A stretch of DNA of 64,000 bases from Mycolicibacterium grossiae (GTDB lineage: Bacteria; Actinomycetota; Actinomycetes; Mycobacteriales; Mycobacteriaceae), in NCBI RefSeq assembly GCF_008329645.1, contig NZ_CP043474.1:3720001-3784000 (forward strand), read 5' to 3'. The position numbers were made by a program, and so were the translations under genes. The notes beneath the pieces are model-generated. The model searched no databases and was not told the DNA's origin. It saw only the letters and a program-made list of their open reading frames with translations. Below are positions 28,306 through 37,682 of the stretch, in pieces (the first letter of the stretch is position 1; every line of letters starts with the position of its first letter).

Positions 28306-28332
28306 TTGCCTACTACGGGACGACGATATCAT
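28306..28332 (+). promoter_or_regulatory. putative metK promoter
   Basis: TTGCCT (28306-28311) and TATCAT (28327-28332) resemble -35 and -10 boxes with a short 15-bp spacer. Shifting the -35 call upstream by one or two bases gives 16-17 bp. The leader is too short for a SAM riboswitch. Confidence 0.35.
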
Positions 28333-28368
28333 TCGCATGACTAACGAAGTTTGGAAAGGGATCACACC

Positions 28369-29577
<1,209 letters not shown>

Positions 29578-29588
29578 GCCACTCGCCG

Positions 29589-29618
29589 AGCGCCGCCGAC
29601 GGCTTCGTCGGCGGCGCT
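29589..29618 (+). terminator. strong hairpin terminator after metK
   Basis: A perfect 13-bp stem (29589-29601 with 29606-29618) closes a GCTT loop and is followed by TCGTCGTTT. It lies 11 nt past the metK stop. Confidence 0.85.
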
Positions 29619-29644
29619 TCGTCGTTTGGGCGAGGATGGACGTC

Positions 29645-30658
29645 ATGGACCACGTCACGTTCGTCCCGACCGTCGACCAACTCAACTACACGTTCGGCGG
29701 CGCCGAGCCGGTCATGCGCATCACGCCGGGCACCGCACTCACCCTGTGGACCGAGGATGCCTTCGGCGGACGCATCACCAGCCGCAACAACGTGGCCAGC
29801 ACGGCGCTCGACACCGAGGACCTGAATCCGCAGACCGGGCCGTTCTGGATCGAGGGCGCCGAGCCGGGGGACACGCTCGCCGTGCACCTCGTCGACCTGA
29901 CGCCCGCGCGGACGTGGGGCGCGTCGAGCCTGATCCCGTTCTTCGGCGGCCTCACCAGCGTTCCGGCGAGTCCGTCGCTGCAGGAGCCGATACCCGAGCG
30001 CACCTACGTCTACGACTACGACGCCGGCACGCACACCGTCGGATTCACCGCGCACGCCAGCGAATTCGCGGTGCGTCTGCCCGCCAACCCGATGCTGGGC
30101 ACCGTCGGCGTCGCATCCGCGCGCCGCGAGGTTCGCACGTCGCTGGTTCCCGACTACTTCGGCGGCAACATGGACACCCCGGAGATGGCCGCCGGCACGA
30201 CGTGCTTCCTTCGCGTCAACGTCGACGGTGCGCTGTTCTCACTCGGCGACGGACACTACCGGCAGGGGGAGGGCGAGTCCTGCGGGACCGCGATCGAGGG
30301 CGCCATGCACGTCACCGCGATCATCGACCTGATCAAGGGCGGTGGTCCGGCCTGGCCGCGGCTGGAGACCGACACCCACCTGATGACCATCGGATCGGGC
30401 AGGCCGTTGGAGGAGGCGTGGCGAGCGGGTCAGGCCGAGATGATCGGCTGGCTCGGCGAACTCCACGGGCTGGATCGGTTCGACGCCTACCAGCTGCTCA
30501 CGCAGATCTCGCAGAGCCCGATCGCCAACGTCGTCGACACCAACTACAGCTCGGTCACGAAGATCGACAAGCGGTTGCTGCCCAGCGCCGCGGCCCATCA
30601 CGGCATGCACGACGAGTTGCGCCGCGCCGCACGCTCGTTGGGTGCCATCCACTACTAG
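29645..30658 (+). CDS. acetamidase/formamidase family protein
   Basis: 337 residues of the FmdA/AmdA fold, zinc amidohydrolases acting on short amides. Supporting segments are GDTLAVHLVDLTPAR, the FLRVNVDGALFSLGDGHYRQGEGE region and the conserved GTAIEGAMHVTAIIDL. Substrate specificity is not evident. Two ATG codons are possible (29636 and 29645); the second is better spaced from GGGCGAGG at 29628-29635. The SDR gene starts 11 nt downstream, so the two probably form an operon. Confidence 0.85.
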   Translation: MDHVTFVPTVDQLNYTFGGAEPVMRITPGTALTLWTEDAFGGRITSRNNVASTALDTEDLNPQTGPFWIEGAEPGDTLAVHLVDLTPARTWGASSLIPFFGGLTSVPASPSLQEPIPERTYVYDYDAGTHTVGFTAHASEFAVRLPANPMLGTVGVASARREVRTSLVPDYFGGNMDTPEMAAGTTCFLRVNVDGALFSLGDGHYRQGEGESCGTAIEGAMHVTAIIDLIKGGGPAWPRLETDTHLMTIGSGRPLEEAWRAGQAEMIGWLGELHGLDRFDAYQLLTQISQSPIANVVDTNYSSVTKIDKRLLPSAAAHHGMHDELRRAARSLGAIHY

Positions 30659-30669
30659 GGGACGGCACC

Positions 30670-31428
30670 GTGGATCTCGGTTTGACGGGCAAGCGCTTCC
30701 TCGTCACGGGAGGCACCCGCGGGATCGGCCGCGCGGTCGTCGAGGGATTGCTCGGTGAAGGCGCCGTGGTGGCCTTCTGCGCGCGGACCCCCGATGCCGT
30801 CGAGGCCGCGCAGGCCGACTTGGAAGCGACGGGCACGGCCATCGGCACACCGGTCGACGTGGCCGACACCGCGGCGGTCGCATCGTGGGTCGCCGACATC
30901 GCCGAGCGTTTCGGAGGCATCGACGGCGTCGTCGCCAACGTCAGCGCCCTCGCCATCCCGGACACCCCGGACAACTGGCGCAGCGGCTTCGAGGTGGACC
31001 TCATGGGCACCGTCCGACTCGTGGCGGCCGCCCTGCCGCATCTCGAAGCGACCGGAGCCGGCTCGATCGTCACGATCTCGAGCGTGTCGGGCCGCGAGAT
31101 CGACTTCGCCGCAGGGCCGTACGGCACGTTCAAGGCCGCGATCATCCACTACACCCAGGGGCTGGCGCTCCAGGTCGCCGGACGGGGGGTACGGGCCAAC
31201 ACCGTCAGCCCCGGCAACACCTACTTCCCCGGCGGGGTGTGGCCGTCGATCGAGGAGAACGACCCCGAACTCTTCGCCACGGCGCTCGGGCTCAACCCGA
31301 CCGGCCGGATGGCGACCCCGGAGGAGGTCGCGAACGCCGTGGTGTTCCTGAGCAGTTCGAGGGCCAGCTTCATCACCGGCACCAACCTGGTGGTCGACGG
31401 AGCGCTCACCCGGGGCGTGCAGTTCTAG
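30670..31428 (+). CDS. short-chain dehydrogenase/reductase
   Basis: 252-residue classical SDR. The cofactor motif TGGTRGIG is at residues 13-20, the usual NNAG is replaced by ANVS (89-92), and the catalytic Ser138, Tyr151 and Lys155 (YGTFK) are present. The end matches other family members (ASFITGTNLVVDGALTRG). The Arg after TGGT and the CAR at about 37-39 favour NADP(H). Substrate unknown. AGGGGACGG precedes the GTG. Its stop overlaps the convergent monooxygenase gene by 4 bp. Confidence 0.88.
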   Translation: MDLGLTGKRFLVTGGTRGIGRAVVEGLLGEGAVVAFCARTPDAVEAAQADLEATGTAIGTPVDVADTAAVASWVADIAERFGGIDGVVANVSALAIPDTPDNWRSGFEVDLMGTVRLVAAALPHLEATGAGSIVTISSVSGREIDFAAGPYGTFKAAIIHYTQGLALQVAGRGVRANTVSPGNTYFPGGVWPSIEENDPELFATALGLNPTGRMATPEEVANAVVFLSSSRASFITGTNLVVDGALTRGVQF

Positions 31429-32909
31429 GCGCCGAACTGGTAGTCCTCCAGGGGGAACCGCCGGCTGCGCAGGTAGGTCTCCACCGTGGTGCCGGGCCGC
31501 AGGGGCACGTCGCCGTTGCGGTCGAAGTAGTAGCTGTTGGCCAGCCGGCAGCTGTCCTGCCAGAACACCTGCCGGTGCCGCCGGCTCATCATCTCGGCGA
31601 AGAACCGGTCGTTGGCCTCCTGGGACACCTCGACGCGCGAGGCCGCGTCCTCCTCGGCGCGCAGCAGGCACCGCACGATGTGGTGCGTCTGCGCCTCGAT
31701 CAGCGCGAAGTAGGACGAGCCGACGTACCCGTAGGGGCCCATCACGTTGAAGAAGTTCGGGAAGCCCGGCACGCTGACGCCCTCGTAGGCCTGCATGCGG
31801 TGGCGTTCCCAGAAGTCGGCCAGCCGCTGTCCGCCGGTGCCGGTGACCTCGAAGGTGAGCGCGTCGACGTCGAGCACCTTGAACCCGGTCGCGAGGATCA
31901 GCACGTCGACCTCGTGGGTGGTGCCGTCGGCGGTGGCCACACCGGATCCGGTCACCTTCGCGATCGGGTCGGTGACGAGGTCGACGTCGTTGCGGTTGTA
32001 GGTCGACAGGTAGGTGTTGTGGAAGCCGGGTCGTTTGCAGCCCACGGCGTAGCGCGGGGTCAGCGCGTCCCGCGTGACGGGGTCGCGGACCTCGCGGGCG
32101 AGATACGCCCGGCCGATGACGGCGGCGATGCGCGCCAGCGGGAACCAGGTGGCGTACTGCGCCGAGATCGGGAACGTGAACTCGACGTAGGTCTGGCTGA
32201 GCGCACGGTACAGCGACCGCACGCCGGGCAGCCGCATCGCCCGGCGCGCCACGGGAGGCAGCCGCACGTCGAACTTCGGTAGGCACCAGATCGGCGTGCG
32301 CTGGAAGACCTCGAGGTGACCGACGACCGGTGCGATCTCCGGGATGATCTGAATCGCCGAGGCGCCGGTGCCGATGATGGCCACCCGCTTGCCGGTCAGG
32401 TCGAGGTCGTGATCCCAGCGCGCGGTGTGCATGGTGATCCCGGCGAAGTCCTCGACCCCGTCGATGTCCGGCAGCTTCGGCACCGTCAGTACGCCGCTGG
32501 CGTTGATCAGGAACCGCGCGGTGACCGCCGTGCCGTCGTCGAGGTGGACCCGCCAGAGGTTCGCCGTCTCGTCGAACACCGCCTCGGTGACCCGGGTGCG
32601 GAAGCGGATGCGGTCGCGCAGGCCGTACTTGGCCACGCAGTGGTCGGCGTAGCGCTTCAGCTCGCGTCCCGGGGCGTAGGTGCGCGACCACTCGGTGCTC
32701 TGCTCGAAGGAGAACTGGTAGGAGAACGTCGGGATGTCCACGGCGATACCGGGATAGGAGTTCCAGTACCACGTCCCGCCGGGCTCGTCGCCGGCTTCCA
32801 GGATCAGCCAGTCCGACAGCCCCACCCGGTCCAGGCCGATGCCGACGCCGATGCCGGAGAACCCGGCCCCGACGACGAGAACCTGGTGGTCGGGAGTGCT
32901 CGCGCTCAC
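31425..32909 (-). CDS. FAD-dependent Baeyer-Villiger-type monooxygenase (Rv1393c-like)
   Basis: 494 residues. FAD-binding GAGFSG (14-19), the Baeyer-Villiger fingerprint FxGxxxHxxxW as F155-W165 (FAGITMHTARW), and a second Rossmann motif GTGASA (180-185) for NADPH are all present. ILATGFKV completes the flavin-monooxygenase pattern. It should insert oxygen into ketones to give esters, or N/S-oxidise; the physiological substrate is unknown. The GTG at 32909 overlaps the upstream esterase stop by 4 nt. Co-transcription with nlhH and lipI suggests ketone oxidation followed by ester hydrolysis. Confidence 0.9.
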   Translation of the reverse strand: MSASTPDHQVLVVGAGFSGIGVGIGLDRVGLSDWLILEAGDEPGGTWYWNSYPGIAVDIPTFSYQFSFEQSTEWSRTYAPGRELKRYADHCVAKYGLRDRIRFRTRVTEAVFDETANLWRVHLDDGTAVTARFLINASGVLTVPKLPDIDGVEDFAGITMHTARWDHDLDLTGKRVAIIGTGASAIQIIPEIAPVVGHLEVFQRTPIWCLPKFDVRLPPVARRAMRLPGVRSLYRALSQTYVEFTFPISAQYATWFPLARIAAVIGRAYLAREVRDPVTRDALTPRYAVGCKRPGFHNTYLSTYNRNDVDLVTDPIAKVTGSGVATADGTTHEVDVLILATGFKVLDVDALTFEVTGTGGQRLADFWERHRMQAYEGVSVPGFPNFFNVMGPYGYVGSSYFALIEAQTHHIVRCLLRAEEDAASRVEVSQEANDRFFAEMMSRRHRQVFWQDSCRLANSYYFDRNGDVPLRPGTTVETYLRSRRFPLEDYQFGA

Positions 32910-33883
32910 GCCGCGGCCCCCGGGTGCAGCGCCGCCCGCAGCGCGGCCAGGCCGCGCGCGGTGGCCTCGGTCGCGACCGGTGACACCGGCGCCAGGCTCA
33001 CGAACCCGTGCACCAGTGTCGGCTCGTTGCTCAGCCGTACCGAAACTCCTGCGGCAGCGAGCAATTCGACATATCTGGCGCCGTCGTCGCGTAGCGGGTC
33101 GTGTTCGGCGGTGCCGACGTACGCGGGCGGCAGACCAGCCAGCGACGACGCGTTCGCCGGGGCGAAGTCGGTGGGCAGCGCCGCCGGGTCGCTGAAGTCG
33201 AATCCCGGTGCGTACCAGGCGAGGAACGCCGCGATCACGTCGGGGTTGAGGATCGGCGCGTCGACGTTCTCGGCGAACGACGGCACCGCGGTGTCGCCGA
33301 CGACGCACGGGTACCACAGCAGCTGGAACGCCAGCGGCGGTCCGCCGGCGTCGCGCGCCCGCAGTGTCAGCACGGCGGCCAGGTTGCCGCCCGCGGAATC
33401 GCCCGCCACGGCGAGACGCTCGGGGTCACCGCCGAGGTCGGCCGCGTTCTCGGCGACCCACTGCAGCGCCGCCCACGCGTCCTCGACCCCGGCCGGGAAC
33501 GGGTGCTCGGGGGCCAGCCGGTAGTCCACCGAGACGACGATCGCCTCCGCGCCCAGGGCGTGCGCCCGCGCGACGTGGTCGTGGGTGTCCAGATCACCGA
33601 TCGACCAGCCGCCGCCGTGGAAGTACACGACGACCGGCAGCGGAGCGGAGGCGTCGACCGGTGGCCAGTAGATGCGCACCCCGACGTCGCCGACGTCGCC
33701 GTATCCCACCCTGCGGTCCTCGGTTTGCATGTCGGGCAGCGTCTCCCGGGGCGGACGGGTGGCGCGGAACCGCTCGCGGGCCACCTCGACGCCGTCGTCG
33801 ACGGTGAATTCCAGCGGCACCGCGTCCAGCAGCGCCTCGAGGGCGGGATCGATGCCCGGGCGGGTCTCCGAAGCGTCCACCAT
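32906..33883 (-). CDS. nlhH: carboxylesterase NlhH (HSL family alpha/beta hydrolase)
   Basis: 325 residues, hormone-sensitive-lipase family. The oxyanion motif HGGGW is at 89-93 and the nucleophile S163 is in GDSAGG. The triad is completed by D262 (EHDPLRDD) and H292 (VHGF). The sequence closely resembles the M. tuberculosis short-chain esterase NlhH as I remember it (ARAHALGAEAIVVSVDYRLA region). It lies between lipI and the monooxygenase gene. The ATG at 33883 has a -10-like box 7 nt upstream. Confidence 0.9.
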   Translation of the reverse strand: MVDASETRPGIDPALEALLDAVPLEFTVDDGVEVARERFRATRPPRETLPDMQTEDRRVGYGDVGDVGVRIYWPPVDASAPLPVVVYFHGGGWSIGDLDTHDHVARAHALGAEAIVVSVDYRLAPEHPFPAGVEDAWAALQWVAENAADLGGDPERLAVAGDSAGGNLAAVLTLRARDAGGPPLAFQLLWYPCVVGDTAVPSFAENVDAPILNPDVIAAFLAWYAPGFDFSDPAALPTDFAPANASSLAGLPPAYVGTAEHDPLRDDGARYVELLAAAGVSVRLSNEPTLVHGFVSLAPVSPVATEATARGLAALRAALHPGAAA

Positions 33884-33888
33884 GGTGG

Positions 33889-34839
33889 CTACGTTAGCGC
33901 GGCGCGCAGCGCGAGCAGAGCCCGATCGCATGCCTCGGTGGCCGCGGGCACCACCCCGGCGTAGCCCAGATAGCCGTGCACCAGGCCGGTCGCGTTGTGC
34001 ACCTCGACCGGCACCCCGGCGGCCGTCAGCAGCTCGCCGTAGCGGATGCCGTCGTCGCGCAGCGGGTCGTGACCGGCCACCGCGACGTACGCCGGTGCCA
34101 CGCCGGCCAGCGACTCGGCCCGGGCCGGGATCAACGTCGCGGGGGCCGTGGCCAGGTCGACGTGACCGGCATACCAGCGCGAGAACTCCTTGACCGAGGG
34201 CGTGTCCAGCACCGGGGCGTGAGCGTTCTCGGTGAACGACGGCAGCGAGACGTCCCACGTGGTCGCCGGGTACCACAGCAGCTGACGGCGCAGCGCGGGT
34301 CCGCCGTGGTCGCGCGCCAGCAGCGCCACCACCGCGGCGAGGTTGCCGCCCGCGGAGTCGCCCGCGACGGCGAGGCGGTCGGGGTCACCGCCGAACTCGG
34401 CGGCGTGCGCGGCCACCCACAGCGTCGCCGCCCAGACGTCGTCGACCGCGGCGGGGTAGGGGTGCTCGGGCGCGAGGCGGTAGTCGACCGCGACGACCAG
34501 CGCGCCGACGACGGCGGCGTGCCTGCGGGCCGTGCCGTCGTAGGTGTCCAGGTCGCCGACCACCCAGCCGCCGCCGTGGAAGAACAGCACCACCGGCAGC
34601 GCGTCGCTGCCCGCGTCCGCGGGACGGTAGATCCGGATCGGCAGCGGGCCGCCCGGCCCGTCGAGCGTGCGGTCCTCGGCGCGGACCTCGGGGTGCAGTT
34701 CGGGCCGGGGCAGGTCGCGGAAGCGCCGGCGGGTCGCCTCGGGGCCGCCCTCGGCGGTGAGCTGGAACGGCACCGCCTCGAGGACCTTGCTGAGGACGGG
34801 GTCGAGGGCGGCGGTCTCGGGTGTCTGGCTGTCGGGCAC
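33889..34839 (-). CDS. lipI: esterase/lipase LipI-like (HSL family)
   Basis: 316 residues, paralogue of the neighbouring nlhH. HGGGW (88-92), S162 in GDSAGG, D258 in GHDPLRDD and H288 in VHGY form the active site. It is the first gene of the minus-strand esterase/monooxygenase group and corresponds in position to M. tuberculosis lipI. Two adjacent GTG codons (34842, 34839) could start it. The second is 6 nt from a TACGGT box and was chosen. Confidence 0.85.
   Translation of the reverse strand: MPDSQTPETAALDPVLSKVLEAVPFQLTAEGGPEATRRRFRDLPRPELHPEVRAEDRTLDGPGGPLPIRIYRPADAGSDALPVVLFFHGGGWVVGDLDTYDGTARRHAAVVGALVVAVDYRLAPEHPYPAAVDDVWAATLWVAAHAAEFGGDPDRLAVAGDSAGGNLAAVVALLARDHGGPALRRQLLWYPATTWDVSLPSFTENAHAPVLDTPSVKEFSRWYAGHVDLATAPATLIPARAESLAGVAPAYVAVAGHDPLRDDGIRYGELLTAAGVPVEVHNATGLVHGYLGYAGVVPAATEACDRALLALRAALT
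33891..33896 (-). promoter_or_regulatory. putative -10 box (TAACGT on minus strand) for leaderless nlhH
   Basis: On the minus strand TAACGT ends 7 nt before the nlhH ATG at 33883. It overlaps the lipI stop codon, so nlhH may be transcribed both with and without lipI. Confidence 0.4.
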
Positions 34840-34845
34840 CACCGC

Positions 34846-34851
34846 ACCGTA
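34846..34851 (-). promoter_or_regulatory. putative -10 box (TACGGT on minus strand) for lipI
   Basis: TACGGT on the minus strand ends 6 nt before the GTG at 34839. Confidence 0.35.
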
Positions 34852-34890
34852 CGCGCGCCCGACCCCTCCTCGGCCGTCCGGCCGACCCGG

Positions 34891-34896
34891 TACGTT
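34891..34896 (+). promoter_or_regulatory. putative -10 box (TACGTT) for the YhhN-family gene
   Basis: TACGTT ends 6 nt before the ATG at 34903 with no Shine-Dalgarno, suggesting a leaderless transcript. Confidence 0.4.
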
Positions 34897-34902
34897 CTGC
34901 TG

Positions 34903-35646
34903 ATGGCCCACACCCCGGCGACCGCCCCGGCACGCGCCGTGCCGTCGGGTGCGCTGTGGCTGACCGCCGCCGTCGTCGGCGCCTCCTACGGCGTCTTCCT
35001 GCTCGTCACGGCGCTCGGCCTGCCGGCGGGCGCCGATCTCACCGGTCGCTTCGCCCTGCAACCGGTGGCCAAGGCGCTCACCGCGCTGCTGCTCGCCGCC
35101 GCGGCGGTGGGACTGGCGATCCGCCGCGAGCGACGGTGGCTCGTCGCGGCGCTGCTGTTCTCCGCCGCGGGTGACGTGCTGCTGGCCCTGCCGTGGTGGG
35201 AGCCGTCGTTCGTGCTGGGGCTCGGTGCGTTCCTCGTCGCGCACGTCTGCTTCCTGGTCGCGCTGCTGCCGCTGGTGCGGCGCCCGCCCGCGCGGCTCGC
35301 GGCCTGCGCGGTGCTGGTGGCGGCGTGCGTGGCGCTGCTGGCCTGGTTCTGGCCGAACCTCCTCGACCAGGGGATGGCGGTGCCGGTGACGCTCTACATC
35401 GCCGTGCTCGGTGCCATGGTATGCGCGGCGCTGCTGGCCGACCTGCCGACGCCGTGGACGGCTCTCGGCGCGGTCTGCTTCGCGGTGTCGGACGCGATGA
35501 TCGGGATCAGCCGCTTCGTGCTGGGCAACGAGGTGCTGGCGGTGCCGATCTGGTGGGCCTACGCCGCGTCGATCCTCGCGATCACCGCGGGCTTCCTGTT
35601 CGGTCGGCGCGCGGCGTCGGACGCCGCTGTTACACCGGCGGGGTGA
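34903..35646 (+). CDS. YhhN/TMEM86 family membrane protein (lysoplasmalogenase-like)
   Basis: 247 residues, about eight hydrophobic helices starting at residue 17. The family residues are visible in the FSAAGDVLLALP segment (Asp at about 91) and in CFAVSDAMIGISRF (Asp at about 195). These are the acidic positions expected in the membrane active site. TMEM86B hydrolyses the vinyl-ether bond of lysoplasmalogens, but a bacterial substrate is not established. An equivalent gene precedes priA in M. tuberculosis. The priA start overlaps by 4 nt. Confidence 0.85.
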   Translation: MAHTPATAPARAVPSGALWLTAAVVGASYGVFLLVTALGLPAGADLTGRFALQPVAKALTALLLAAAAVGLAIRRERRWLVAALLFSAAGDVLLALPWWEPSFVLGLGAFLVAHVCFLVALLPLVRRPPARLAACAVLVAACVALLAWFWPNLLDQGMAVPVTLYIAVLGAMVCAALLADLPTPWTALGAVCFAVSDAMIGISRFVLGNEVLAVPIWWAYAASILAITAGFLFGRRAASDAAVTPAG

Positions 35647-37643
35647 GCACCACCCGGCAGGCGGCCGAGCACGAGCCGATCGCGCGGGTGCTGCCGATGC
35701 TGTCGGTGCCGCACCTCGACCGCGACTTCGACTACCTGGTGTCCGCCGAGCAGTCCGACGACGCGCAACCGGGGGTGCGGGCGCGGGTCCGGTTCCACGG
35801 CAGGCTGGTCGACGCGTTCATCCTCGAGCGGCGCTCCGACACCGACCATCCCGGCAAGCTCGGCTGGCTCGACCGCGTGGTGTCCGCCGAACCGGTCCTG
35901 GTTCCGGAGGTCCGCCGGCTCGCCGAGGCCGTGGCCGCCCGCTACGCCGGCACCCGGCCGGACGTGCTGCGGTTGGCGGTGCCCCCGCGGCACGCGAACG
36001 TCGAGAAGCAGGTGCTGCCCGACCTTCCCGCGTCGACGTGCGCCGAGGTCGACCCGACGGCGTGGGCGCGCTACGGCCGGGCGCCGGGCTTCCTCACCGC
36101 GCTCGCCGAGGGCCGGGCCGCCCGCGCGGTGTGGCAGGCGTTGCCGGGCGAGCAGTGGGCGGATCGGCTGGCCGAGGCGGCGGCCGTCGTGATCGGCGGG
36201 GGCCGCGGCGCGCTGGCGGTGCTGCCCGACCAGCGCGACGTCGACGCCCTGCACGCCGCCGCCACGCGGCTCGTCGACCCGGACCGCGTCGTCGCGCTCT
36301 CGGCCGGGCTCGGTCCCGCCGAGCGCTACCGCCGCTGGCTCGCCGTGCTGCGCGGCCGGGCCCGGTTCGTCATCGGCACGCGCAGCGCGGTGTTCGCACC
36401 CGTCGCCGACCTCGGCCTGGTGATCGTCTGGGACGACGGCGACGACAGCCTCGCCGAACCCCGCGCCCCCTACCCGCACGCGCGCGACGTCGGCATGCTG
36501 CGCGCCCACCAGGTGCGCTGCGCCGCCCTGGTCGGCGGGCTGTCCCGCACGGCGGAGGCCCAGGCGCTGGTCCGCTCGTCGTGGGCGCACGACCTGGTGG
36601 CCACCCGGCACGTGGTGCGCGCGCACGCCCCCCGCGTCGTCGCACTCGACGACAGCGCCTTCGCCCAGGAGCGCGATCCGGCGGCACGCACCGCGCGGCT
36701 GCCGACGATGGCGCTCGACGCCGCGCGCCGCGCGCTCGCCGCCGGCACGCCCGTGCTGGTGCAAGTGCCCCGGCGCGGGTACGTGCCGGCGCTGGCGTGC
36801 AACCGCTGCCGCACCATCGCCCGGTGCCGGCACTGCACCGGGCCGATGTCCCTGCCCGGCGCGGACAGCCCCGGCGCGGTGTGCCGCTGGTGCGGCCGGG
36901 CCGAAGCGGCGCTGCGCTGCCGGCGGTGCGGGTCGGACGCGGTCCGCGCCGTCGTCGTCGGGGCCCGCCGCACCGCCGAGGAACTCGGCCGCGCCTTTCC
37001 GGGCACCGCGGTCGTGACCTCCGGCGGCGAGGCGCTGGTGCCCGCCGTGTCCGGCGACCCGGCGCTGGTGGTCGCCACCCCGGGCGCCGAGCCGGTCGCC
37101 GCCGGCGGCTACGGCGCCGCGCTGCTGCTCGACGGCTGGGCGCTGTTGGGGCGACAGGACCTGCGCGCCGCCGAGGACGCGCTGCGCCGCTGGATGGCGG
37201 CGGCGGCGCTGGTCCGGTCCCGCGCCGACGGCGGTGTGGTCGCGGTGGTCGCCGAGTCGGCGATCCCAACCGTGCAGTCGCTCATCCGGTGGGATCCGGT
37301 CGGGCACGCGGAGGCCGAACTCGACGCCCGCCACGAGGTGGGTCTGCCGCCCGCGGCGCACATGGCCGCCATCGACGGCGAGGCCGCGGCGGTTGCCGCG
37401 CTGGTCGCCGCTGCCGAGCTGCCGGCCTCGGCGGAGGTGCTCGGACCGGTCGACCTGCCGCCGGGGGCGCGGCGCCCGGCGGGGGAGCCGACCGGGGGAC
37501 CGGTGATCCGGATGCTGGTGCGGGTGCCGCGCGGGGAGGGTCTCGACCTCGCGGCCGCGGTGCGCCGCGCGACCGGGGTCGCCAGCGCCCGCCACGACCA
37601 GCAGCCGGTGCGTGTGCAGATCGACCCGTTGCACATAGGGTAG
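35643..37643 (+). CDS. priA: probable primosomal protein N' (PriA-like, lacking helicase motifs)
   Basis: 666 residues. The N-terminal 3'-DNA-binding domain (LPMLSVPHLDRDFDYLV) and the zinc-binding cysteines (CNRCRTIARCRHC from about residue 386, then CRWCGRAEAALRCRRCG) identify PriA. However, no Walker A GKT/S motif appears, and the DEEH box is replaced by WDDGDDS. This degeneration is typical of actinobacterial PriA, so a structural role in replication restart is more likely than unwinding. The GTG at 35643 overlaps the previous stop. Confidence 0.92.
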   Translation: MSTTRQAAEHEPIARVLPMLSVPHLDRDFDYLVSAEQSDDAQPGVRARVRFHGRLVDAFILERRSDTDHPGKLGWLDRVVSAEPVLVPEVRRLAEAVAARYAGTRPDVLRLAVPPRHANVEKQVLPDLPASTCAEVDPTAWARYGRAPGFLTALAEGRAARAVWQALPGEQWADRLAEAAAVVIGGGRGALAVLPDQRDVDALHAAATRLVDPDRVVALSAGLGPAERYRRWLAVLRGRARFVIGTRSAVFAPVADLGLVIVWDDGDDSLAEPRAPYPHARDVGMLRAHQVRCAALVGGLSRTAEAQALVRSSWAHDLVATRHVVRAHAPRVVALDDSAFAQERDPAARTARLPTMALDAARRALAAGTPVLVQVPRRGYVPALACNRCRTIARCRHCTGPMSLPGADSPGAVCRWCGRAEAALRCRRCGSDAVRAVVVGARRTAEELGRAFPGTAVVTSGGEALVPAVSGDPALVVATPGAEPVAAGGYGAALLLDGWALLGRQDLRAAEDALRRWMAAAALVRSRADGGVVAVVAESAIPTVQSLIRWDPVGHAEAELDARHEVGLPPAAHMAAIDGEAAAVAALVAAAELPASAEVLGPVDLPPGARRPAGEPTGGPVIRMLVRVPRGEGLDLAAAVRRATGVASARHDQQPVRVQIDPLHIG

Positions 37644-37682
37644 GCCCAGCCCGGCGGGTGATCCGGGCCCGCGGGAGGTCAC

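Noticed and set aside
28252..28368. Possible SAM riboswitch upstream of metK
   Set aside because: Only 117 nt are available, the predicted leader is about 30 nt, and no SAM-I or SAM-IV core pairing could be drawn.
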